Both the position numbers and the translations under genes were made by a program. The notes beneath the pieces are model-generated. The model was not told the DNA's origin. It saw only the letters and a program-made list of their open reading frames with translations, and made no database searches. 64,000 nucleotides of DNA from Straminergon stramineum (Eukaryota; Streptophyta; Bryopsida; Hypnales; Calliergonaceae): assembly GCA_963920665.1 (NCBI GenBank), contig OY987267.1, forward strand, positions 19,158,001 to 19,222,000. The letters are read 5' to 3'. This document shows positions 23,358-32,809 of the stretch, piece by piece. The stretch's first letter is position 1, and each line of letters starts with the position of its first letter.

Positions 23358-24282
23358 CCCCTAAACGCCCAAACTGCGTTTTTTGGCAACATAGCGATTT
23401 TGGGCAGCTCACTACGAATGGAGTTTTTCTTATTTTTCTTTGAAATTTTCACACAACATGTGCCCGAGGAGTATCTTTAAGGCCCAACAATTTTCATAAC
23501 TTTTGACTTCATGGTTAAAAAGTTATTGCATGATATGTAATTTTCAGTGCTCCTCGGGCAGCCCAAAAATTTCTTAAAAAAACACTTTTTTAAGAAATAA
23601 AAATTTGAAATTGGTTTTCTAGATTTATATGTACATGGAAAGCTTTGAATCATTCCATTTTGATTTATGAGATGAAAGTTATGAGGCGTTTTAGTTTGCG
23701 GGCAGTTTTGGATTCCCTACTCTAAAATAAACTTTGAAGTCCTTTATTTCACTCAATTTTCAATATTTTTTGAAAAAAATAAAATGATAGGGTGTGTATT
23801 GTTTATTAAAACATTACAACCATTGGGATTAAAAATTTTCAATTCCATAACGAAATTCTTCACAATTTAGTATTTTGAATCATTCTCTACTTCTTTGTAC
23901 TTACTTCCTTTTTCCTATATGTTGTACAATTTCAAATGATTTAAATTTTTTCAAGCACATAGACAACTTGCCTTGAAGAATGAATCCAAAGAGTAACCAC
24001 CATTTTGGAATTTTTTTCATACAAATGTGGCCTTGTGAAGTGCAGCTGCCCGTTTTTTCACAGGGCCCAAAAAAGGATTTTTGCTAATTCAAACACTAAT
24101 ATCTTACAATCTACACGGTGGAAAATTCTGAAATTTTTTCCACATCTTCTCAAATAAGTTTAGTACAAGATCTTACGGTTACATGTGTCCAAAAATGTTT
24201 TTTTCCTGAAATTTGGTACTTGTTCTAGAAATGACAGTTTGGGAGCATTTTTGGTGAAAACATAGTTGAAAACATTTAGGGG
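23358..24282. mobile_element. TTAA-bounded element N1 (925 bp)
   Basis: TTAA flanks at 23354-23357 and 24283-24286; ends CCCCTAAACGCCC and, inverted, CCCCTAAATGTTTTC. The interior shares short stretches with N2 and N3, for example ATCTTACAATCTA near the right end, so these belong to one group. Non-coding. Confidence 0.6.
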
Positions 24283-24286
24283 TTAA

Positions 24287-25897
24287 AAAGAAGAAGAGAA
24301 TGATTCAACATAATAAATAGAAAATAATTTTTTTATGTAATTGAGAAATGCCAATCCTCAAAGCTTGTAGTGTTGTATTAAACAATCTACATGTAACATT
24401 TTTTATTTTTTCCAATGATATTTAAAATTAAGGTAAAGAGAGGTCTTCAAAGTTTACTTTAGAGTGAAGATTCCATAAGTACCCACAAACTACCCACAAC
24501 TAAAATTCTTCACAACTTTCATTGCATAAATCAAAATGTAATGATTCAAAGCTTATTACATATATATAAATCTAGAAAAAAAATTCAAATATTTATTGTT
24601 CAAAACTATAATTTTTAAAATTCTAAAATTTTCCCTATAGAGTTTGGATTTAGGAAAATGTAGGTATAAGCAGTGGTCAATTGCATCAAATGCATAGAAT
24701 TTTAAAATCAAATTTTAAAACTCATGTTCATATATGAAATCCTAATTCTTCTAGCACAAAGTATTGTAAGCAAGTATTGACCAAATCAACAATTGTGGAC
24801 GACATTTTCGACACTTAGGGTTTAAGCCTATTTTATGTGGTATTATAATCTGGTGATGTATGTGCAACAAATTTTCCTTTTGAGGGCATATGATATGCTA
24901 ATTTGTTGAAACCTGTCTTCTAGTTTACTTTGAACATTCAAATTATACACATTATTAATTCTTTTTGGGAAAAGAATATGTCCACAAAATTGGAAAAATG
25001 AAAAAAAATGCTTTGAGTTTTAACTCATATGTACGAAATTGAAGGAAATTGCTTGAACAAATATAATGTTGTACTTGATGTTCTTTTAGACATGACATCA
25101 AAAAAAAATGCGAGAGAAGTAATTGCTTAAGTAGAGTTTTGTAAAACTTATCATGCTATCATGAGAGTTCCATATCAAATAGTAGTTTGAACAATTTTTG
25201 AGAATAAGTAAGTAAAAAATAGATTATTAGACTAACATGTCATACATGAACTTCAAATCATTTAATTGAAAAAAGTAGGCATAATTGGATTTTTTTCTTG
25301 TACTTAAAGTTGAGAGCGTATTTGAAGAACTTAGGAACAAGAATTTCAAAATGTTCTTGTAGTCTGCAAAATAAAATTAGGAGGAAAGGAGTTCCAATTT
25401 TATATATCTTGGATCTCCATAGATGAAGCTCGAATTTTTGGTATTTGAAAGGTAGTGTAATCTAGTAGCAATGAACTTTGATCTTATAGTATATTAGTAA
25501 ATTTAAAAAGTTTATAAATTATGATCGCAAAGAAAGCTTAGTCACTTGTAGAGCAAATGACCTAAATCCTTGAGAGATAAAAAAGGCCTTGTGGCAAAAA
25601 ATCCTATCCATACTATAAAATTTTCACATAGTTTATTTTTTTGAAAGTAATGTAGTGATCAAAGAATCACTAGCTAAAAAAGTATACATTTGACTATATT
25701 ATACAATGCTTGAAAGTAGTTAATTTTGGAAAGTGTTCTTATGCTATTTCAAATAAATGTACTTCTTGTACATTAATATGGAAATGTATGCAAACGTATA
25801 TATAGATAAAACAAATGAATTCAAGAATTATCTGGAATATTTTCCATAATGGTCCAGAGAAGGGGCCCATGATTTACCATTTTGGCCCAGCGATATC
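24287..25897. other. AT-rich interior of the 10.7-kb insertion
   Basis: No gene, RNA or defined repeat seen; long A/T runs throughout. Confidence 0.5.
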
Positions 25898-26476
25898 TTG
25901 AACGAGAGCAAGGATGGCAATGTTGTTCCAAATGTAGAAGAAGGTATAATTTCAAGTGTATTTGTAGATGGAAACACAACAAGGATTGCAGTTGTAGACT
26001 TGATCATGGCAACAATGCCTAATCCAAAGAGGAGGGGATATTTTGGACCCCGTAGGATTAGACCTTCACAAGAAGTATCCCAAAGATTGATTGGAGGGAG
26101 GAATAAAGTCGGAAGTCATCATGTAGCAATAGAAGTAGTAAGAGATGCAAATGAAGATCCTTTTCCTCTATTCAATCTAGAGAATGGCACTGTTGTAGGC
26201 CAATTTGTGGCACTCATTGTGGAGTTGAGGGAAGTAAGAAGAGGAGTACTTTTTTACATAGGAAAGGTATTGGAATTTGATTAGAGGAGGTGGGCCTCAA
26301 AGATGAAAGTCCTGTGGTATTGGCCTTCTATGAGATCTGGAGTAGAAGAAGAAGCAAGTAGTAACAAAGTGAGGTACACAAATTGCATGGAATCCACATG
26401 AGAACCATTTGGGGAGAGGTTTGCTTGGATTGAGAAGGATGCAACTATATATTCATGGATGGATGTCCCTCATTAG
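25898..26476 (+). pseudogene. Decayed transposon-type protein fragment
   Basis: One frame reads for 193 codons with two internal stops (TAG 26282-26284, TGA 26399-26401). Motifs in order are GYFGPRRIRPSQ, VGQFVALIVELREVRRGVLFYIGKVLEFD, KVLWYWPSMRSGV, RYTNCMEST and WIEKDATIYSWMDVP. The FYIGKVLEF and VLWYWP pair resembles small beta-barrel (SH3/chromo-like) modules found at the C-termini of plant transposon proteins. This is family knowledge from recall and is not proven. It could mark the autonomous source of the 10.7-kb insertion. Confidence 0.4.
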
Positions 26477-27761
26477 GGTAGAACTAGTCACACAATAGTA
26501 TCCAACAATATAGTGCATGGTGTATAAACGGAGGAGACAATGATCATTCCGACAAAGGCTAAACCACATCTTGTGGAGTACATGGCGATGCAAATGGGAG
26601 ACCTCAATGGCGAACGTCTACAAAATGATTTGAATATGTATTCGAAAAGTATCATGTTATGTAGTGTGTTATTGACCTTCTAGTAGTAGGCATTTAGAAG
26701 TACTTCAATGTGAAGTGCACAATAATATGCATAATGAGTAGCATGGAGTGAAAAGTGTATGAGGTTTTCATGAAGTAATTGAAAAGTTTGGAGCAAAATG
26801 ATGAATTTTCATTGAACAACTTCTTTTATGAACACGAATTGATTTTTTGGAACACCCCCCCCCCCTAATATTTGAAATTGTCTATTTTATATGGTGTACA
26901 AGCCAAGTGCAATATTGCACCTTCTAAGTGCAAAAATGCCTAATTCGGTGTTCTAAACGTCTGGATTCATCTCTAAAATTGAGAATTTGAGAAAAATCAT
27001 TTTAAAGTGCTATATGGAAGCATATTTGGGAATTGATATTCAAGTGAAAGTTGTAGATTATGATTTGTAGATTCCATCTGTATGGTTAGATTCACCAATT
27101 CTATCACCAATATTTTTTTATAAATTTTGAAAGAAAAATTTCAAAATTCCTTCAAAATTTGATTACAAGCAAAATATTATTATTTTTTGAGTAAAATTTG
27201 TTGGAATGGATTTGAAATGAGGTTCTCTTCACATGATGATTTTTTGAAATTTTTGTGTTCTTTCTATCTATGACCTCATTTTGACAAATCTAGTTTAGAA
27301 CTAAAGTCAATGCAATTTGACCACTTGACATACTTGCACATTGGTAATTTTAGAAAAATATGAACTCTAGTAACACTAAATCCAACCCTTAGATAGGACA
27401 AAAACTTGATAATGTATTTTCACAACCTAAAATAACTTTCATCCAAGTGGTTAGGAGGATGAAATTGGTGTTTGAAACTGTTCACCATCCAGAAAATGGA
27501 TGTCAACGTGTTTAGGGGTTAAAGGACAAGTGTTTAACATTTTATGGCAGTACCTATGGACTCAAAAAGCACCCTACTATTGTAATCTTTAGAAAATCAT
27601 ATCTAATTCAGTTTAACTCTGAAAATTACAAATCAAATTGTGATGGATGTGTCTCCCTCTCTACTTTCTCTGAAAATTTGTTAGAAAATGCTTTCATCAG
27701 CATCGAAGGCATCCTAAGCCAAAATGCTCTTAAATGGGCAGTTTCTGCACCTCCTACCTTA

Positions 27762-28000
27762 TGTTTCAATCCTCGATCCATAGTCTTTGCCAACTCAACT
27801 CAACGAGTAGAAGGTTAAGAACGGTCTATTCTGACGTCCATGGAGTAAACGTCATTTGATCTACTGTAGTGTCACGCAGTTTGATTGCAAATAGCCAATA
27901 TAACCAGAGGCGGAATTGCGAATTGGCGAGTGGTCAGACATGAGCACGGAATTAGCTTTCAATGGAATGGAACCCTACCTTACAGAATCATTCATTTCTT
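27762..28000. other. Duplicated block resuming right of the 10.7-kb insertion
   Basis: Collinear with copy B 60200-60427 (shared GTGTCACGCA, AGCCAATATAACCAGAGGC). No gene seen. Confidence 0.6.
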
Positions 28001-28750
28001 CCCCAAAATATCTGGATGAACTTTCCGTATCTGGATGATATTCCAGGTAAGGACCAACGACTCGACGACTAGGGTTTTCCCAGGTGGCGGCGTTGCATGT
28101 TAGGATTCGCTGCATGTTTTCCCGCTGCTGATCGCGTCGTCTTTCCGCTGCTGATCATAGTGAGTTTCCGTTCCGCTTTTGTAGAAGTCTGTCGTTTACT
28201 TGTTCTTTCTCTGGCGTTTTTTCGGGAGTTTATTTGGTGTCATTTTAGTGCTTTGCGTTTCTGGATTCCAGTGCGAAGAAGGAAGAGCTTTGTGATTTGG
28301 AAGTTGCTCTTCTGTTCACTAGTGTCCTAGTTGTGATTAGTTGAAGAGTGTGCTATGCTGTCGTTAATAATTTTATTTGTTTAGGTTTCGCTTCACGCTT
28401 TCTGTCTTTGTTGTTTTTGCGAGGTGGTTGTGCGTTTGTTCGCTACTTTCTAGCAGTATTGTGCGGGGCTGCCGCATTGTGCAGCCTCGCTGACTTCTGT
28501 ACTCTGTTTCTCAAGCTTTAAAGCTTAGAGTTTTGTTTTGCACTTGTTTCTTTCTGTGCAGTCGTTTTCTGGATCGCCCAAAGTGGAAGAGGTCCTGCTC
28601 CTGGTAAGTTTTCACGCACAATGGCCTTGACTCAGGGTTTACGAGACTGGCATACACTAGGTTGCTGAGTAATGTCGACGTGCTGAACCTGGAATGAGAG
28701 TGGGGTGATGTGGTCCAATACACATGTTTGCTTTAATTTCCTGATCACCA
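28001..28750 (+). other. Possible 5' region of an unidentified gene
   Basis: It is GC-richer, with CGTCGTC and GCGTTTTT runs, and is conserved with copy B (63578-64000). A 42-nt segment (28562-28603) sits between a textbook acceptor (TTTCTGTGCAG) and donor (GTAAGT) and is open in frame (SFSGSPKVEEVLLL). Another donor-like GTGAGTTTCCG lies near 28159. This resembles an intron-rich leader plus a mini-exon; no downstream coding exons are recognised. Confidence 0.3.
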
Positions 28751-29295
28751 ATTCAGATGCAAATCCCGTCACTGGAACAGTTCATAAGTCGAGAAACTTC
28801 CTTGCCAATATAAGTATCACGGTTTATGGGAAATTCCTTATCATTTTGTGATCTTGGGATTTTATCATCGACCTGCAGGACTATTGGTGCCCTCCTGCTC
28901 TTGCGCACTTGAAATAGGCAGATTCGACTTGACAGGATTTGGAATTCGAATTGCGTGTCAGATTGCTTATCAGTGACTCAGACAATTTGCTAAGTGTCAG
29001 TGGACTATTAAGCTGAAGCGAACAGTTAGCTTGTTTATTGATGAAGCCCCCAACACTTGAAAGTCTTTGAAGAAGCTGGACAGCACAAAATGAGCTCCAT
29101 TATTCTTCTGCAAGTCGCGGCTCCTTGTTTTGTGCTGCTCGTCCTGGACTCGATGTGTTGAAAATGGCATTCTTGAAAACAGCACAATAGTCTTTCACTG
29201 AACACTTCATCCATTCTTGAAATCATCCAATTATTCATTCAAAGATACTTCGGTTTTCATCCATATGCAAGATATTCCATTTCCTCATCCGAATT
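28751..29295. other. Interval without recognised gene
   Basis: Mixed-composition sequence continuing from the possible leader region; no supported feature. Confidence 0.4.
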
Positions 29296-29706
29296 TTAGA
29301 TATTGTTCAAACTTGAGCAATAAATCATCCAATTAAAATACATTCGTTCATAATGTGGTGTTCTAGACTTCGCCATCTGAACCAACATATGCTTGGTGTG
29401 CCTAATGTGGTGTTCTAAAATTTGTCCGTTCTTAGGGTTTGCTTGCTGTGTGGTAATAGGGATAGTAGCTATCCAGTTCTTGGATATGTATGGTGAATGG
29501 GAGCATCCCTCTAGATATTGTGCACTAGAACAATAGCCTTGGGTTAGTGGTTTCTCTATAAATATTGTTGTAGGTGATGGTTTGACGTAGATCATGTGTT
29601 CAGGGTCTAGAGTAGCTTTGACAAATGTATTGGGACAAGTGTTCGGTATTTTAATGATGAAGGTTTCATTGTTGATGACACCAATTGACCTTTGTTTGCA
29701 ACACAC
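29296..29706 (-). other. Unrecognised 136-codon open frame
   Basis: Open for 136 codons in AT-rich DNA with protein-like composition and six Cys in the first two thirds and last line (CCKQRS, NTCPNTF, GYCSSAQYLEGCSHSPY). It may be an exon or relic of an extracellular protein. No family is recognised and no partner exons were identified. Confidence 0.3.
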
Positions 29707-29779
29707 ACCATTGGTTAAGTTTGATTCTCCAAGCCTTGTGCTTTATTGTTTTCTTCTTTTCTTTCCAAAGGTATGAAAA

Positions 29780-30239
29780 GTTTAAAACCTAATATGTGTT
29801 GTACTATTTTGAAAAGAGACTTTGACATTTCTCCTTTCCCAATCAATTTTGAGTTATAGAGGTGATTATATTCAACTTGCAATTTTTCAAGTGTGGTGAT
29901 GATCTCTCTTGCAGATCCATGGAGTTATCGAGGGAATAAATGATTAAAGCCTTGTTCAATGTGAATTTTCACCTACAATTGTGGATTACGATATCTTATT
30001 TTGGCTTGTGAGTACATTCTTCTTCTTAATAGATCTAGGGATAAGTTTACTTTAAATTGATTCAAGCTAGTTCAAAACCCTTGTTATATCTCTCTATCTT
30101 TTGCAACTTGTCCATTTAGGTGGTCTTAATTAATTGGGATTTTCCATGGATGTCTTTTTGAGCGATTTGTGATTAAATAAAGCCTAGCCATAGCCAAGTA
30201 GTTTAGTTGTAATCTTTGTAGATAGTATCTTGGGTTGAT
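29780..30239. other. Interval without recognised gene
   Basis: AT-rich, no supported feature. Confidence 0.4.
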
Positions 30240-30241
30240 TA

Positions 30242-30775
30242 AGGTAAGCTAGCCTATAATAGGCAAAATGATTGGTTTGCAATGTTCATAATTTCAAAAA
30301 ATTTGAATTTTTTTACCTTATGAAGGTGAATATGAGATATGGAGAGAGCAATTGAAATTTTATTTTTTTTGACAAAGTATGAATTTTTGAAGTGTGTTGC
30401 CTTATCAACCCAAAATTGTTTATAGACTACTCCAAAACCATCAAAAAGTGTACCCATGATGGTCATTAGACCACCTAAAGTAGTAACAATATTTCTTCAT
30501 ATGGTTGTAATATTTTCAAACATGAGCATGACATAAAGGAATAAAAAATTTAGTTCTTGTAATGAATATAGACTAGAATGGTGTAACTGCTCTATGACAA
30601 TCACTAATGACTCCATGACCATTTCCCAAGACAAATTTATGGCCATAAATCAGCCTAATGTAATCCTACTTTCATTTATAAGAAAAGAATTTGCCATGAG
30701 TTAATTTAAGACTCTAATGGGTAGTTTTCTAAATGACTGCATTAGAGAGTTTGTCTCGCATGGGTTGGTTTACCT
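30242..30775. mobile_element. TA-target short element, family P (534 bp)
   Basis: Ends are AGGTAAGCTAGCCTATAATA and, inverted, AGGTAAACCAACCCATG; TA flanks at 30240-30241 and 30776-30777. The interior is the reverse orientation of the copies at 4293 and 57506 (shared TTTTTGATGGTTTTGG stretch on the minus strand). Non-coding. Confidence 0.8.
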
Positions 30776-30777
30776 TA

Positions 30778-32809
30778 CTTTCTCATAAATTGAAAAACAA
30801 AAGGGTTGTACAACATAGGGTTTATCACTTTGTCACTAGATTGAACAAGCTTATGCAATTAGAATGTTGAGTGTGGTCTTTACAATTTGTATGAGGTAAT
30901 GTTCTAGTGTGCAGAGTTGCAAAGGCATTGAAGGATTCAAGAAGTACATCATTCAAGTTTTCAAGCTTAAGTTTTGGTTTTCGCATTGTTGGCAATCTAG
31001 GATTCTCCTTGAAGTTGGTTGAAGTAAGTTTCGATAACATTTGTTTTATTTCTATCTTTGCAAATTGTTTATTTAGAGTGTTTGGCTTTATAGGGTTTTC
31101 ATTGAACATTTTTGTAGACTTTGCATGGAATGCATAGGAAAATGTAGTTTGTGTTTACATATACCCTTTTCATGTGATAATTAAACTCAACCAAGTGATT
31201 TCAACTAAAAACTCTTCCTAATCACACCCTTGGCATCCAAAATTCTTTAAGAATCTTAGCATACATGGTTGACACTATGGTATTTGCAAAAAACATTTGA
31301 CATTGTATTGTCTAAAATTCAATAATCTTGATTATTAGTTAATGAAATATAATATAATAATAATAATTTCCTATTGAATTATGTAATGAACCACTATTGC
31401 ATATAAAGCATTGTTGGTATTTAGCATTATTTAATAATTGTGTTACTATCAATTTTATTTTTATGGTTGCATAATATCTTTTCATATTACAAAGTAGATG
31501 TACATAATTGTGACACATTTCCTTCTCTAATACTTTAAAAAAGGACTTTGAATGAACACTTCTATAATCCAAACCACAACTTCATGAAAGCAACCAATGA
31601 AAGCTCAAATTGTTTTCAAATGAATCTAGGCTATCCTATGTTTTTCATTGAAAATTTGTACTAGAGTATTTTAATTATGACATCATTTGGTATGCATATC
31701 ATTTGAGTGTGCTAATAATGTCATCAAATTTTTCCGTCATTTAACCTTTGAGGTAGAAGGACTAGAAAATTGTATCTTGTAGGTGTTGTGACCTTAATCT
31801 AGAGTATCATCTTTTCACATAATTTCTTTAACCCTTAGAGGACCTTATCCATTGCAAAATGATTAAACTTCATCCTTGATCTCAATTTAGCCTTTTGAAT
31901 TGTGTTCAAATGTCAATTTCATATTTGTAGTGCATAGTATTATGGATTGTATATCATTGTAAATTCAATTTGTTCCATGTAACAATGCCATTGTTATGAT
32001 TTTTGTAGGAAAGAGTAAATAAATTAAGAGCTATTGCAACAACAATCCAATTAATTTGAGTTTTTCATGAGGTACAAACAAAAATAAAGATTATTCTGAA
32101 GATTAATCAATCAATTATTGTACACCTAAAATACCCCTTCCAGTGACTCTTAAGACAAATGCCATTGTGAAGTGAAATTTGTCTTTTTAGGTAATTGATG
32201 TGTTTTTTATTGCTCTTGAAATGTTGAGATTTTTAGATTAGAAAAGGAAGTAATGTTACCTTTCTAAACAAGAAATGAAAGAATTTTTTTGTCAATTATA
32301 ACATACATTAGAATAGTTTGAAATTGTTTTTGTAGTAGAAGAAATTTGAATTTTATATTTGTAACAAATCAAAGTTGAATGTATTCTCTTTGAGGCCAAT
32401 ATGGTGCATTGGATAATCCTTGTGTGCTATTAGTGTAGAATTCAAATAGGATAGTTTTGTTTCTTAGAGGATTCTTCCATCAATCTTGTTTCATGTCAAA
32501 ATGTTGGATTTCTTCCATGTAATTTTAGAATCGTATGGCTCTAATTTTTTTGATAATTTCTAACAATTTTCTTCTAATAGATGGATGTGTTAACTTTTGG
32601 TTGAATTTGGGTTGCCTTTTTATATTTTTTAGCATATCTACTAAGTTTCTCAATTTTGTTTTAGTGTATAGTCCACCATCATTTGATTTTAGAAGGTTGA
32701 GCACATATTGCAAACAATTGTGGATATGTTATTTAAAGTTCTAAAACTAGGTGTTTGTGGTAGTTTGGAAACAACTTTTGACAAGACTATATTTGGAGTA
32801 TTTTAAGTT
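30778..32809. other. AT-rich upstream region of the kinase gene
   Basis: No gene, RNA or defined transposon seen. It contains a short TAA/TAATAA microsatellite near 31350. The kinase promoter presumably lies in the last few hundred bases, but no distinct TATA or operator motif could be singled out. Confidence 0.4.

Larger units (their letters stand above)
17338..27518. mobile_element. Possible TTAA-bounded composite within the 10.7-kb insertion
   Basis: TTAA at 17334-17337 is followed by CCCCTAAAACATC; TTAA at 27519-27522 is preceded by the inverse, CCCCTAAACACG when read inward. A left-end motif (TTAGGCATTTTTGCACTT at about 17356) recurs inverted near 26925-26945, so the right end may instead belong to a smaller element starting near the C-run at about 26855. 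The pairing is a guess. Confidence 0.35.
17031..27759. mobile_element. 10.7-kb TA-target insertion with family M-like ends
   Basis: The left end AGGTAGGAGGTGCAAACTCT and the inverted right end AGGTAGGAGGTGCAGAAACT also share CTGCCCAT a few bases in. TA flanks at 17029-17030 and 27760-27761. Copy B is uninterrupted at 60198-60199 (CA, presumably from TA), with flanks ATATATAC and TGYTTCA matching exactly. About 300 bp inside each end lies an inverted TTAA/CCCCTAAA boundary (17334-17337 and 27519-27522). The unit may therefore be a roughly 550-bp family M-like element that received a 10.2-kb TTAA-type insertion, or a mosaic of several. It contains elements M2, M4 and N1, a decayed transposon-type frame (25898-26476) and a GC-richer gene-like patch (20400-22230). 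No intact transposase is visible. Confidence 0.75.
1..28395. repeat. Segmental duplication copy A, interrupted by large insertions
   Basis: Blocks 1-5914, 10404-10645, 15533-17030 and 27760-28395 align in order with copy B (54499-60427 and about 63578-64000). Intervening DNA is absent from B and is accounted for by insertions described separately: 1748-2978, 4911-5502, 5915-10403, 10646-15532 and 17031-27759. About 8 kb of ancestral sequence is therefore spread over 28 kb. The copy begins before the window start, and its right end cannot be fixed because B runs off the window. Seen by direct side-by-side reading; percent identity was not computed. Confidence 0.85.

Noticed and set aside
26850..26870. 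C-run as a telomere-like or regulatory tract
   Set aside because: A single homopolymer of about 12 C with no repeated unit; possibly a degenerate transposon end or a sequencing artefact.
31339..31572. 77-codon minus-strand frame
   Set aside because: AT-rich low-complexity translation without motif or conservation.
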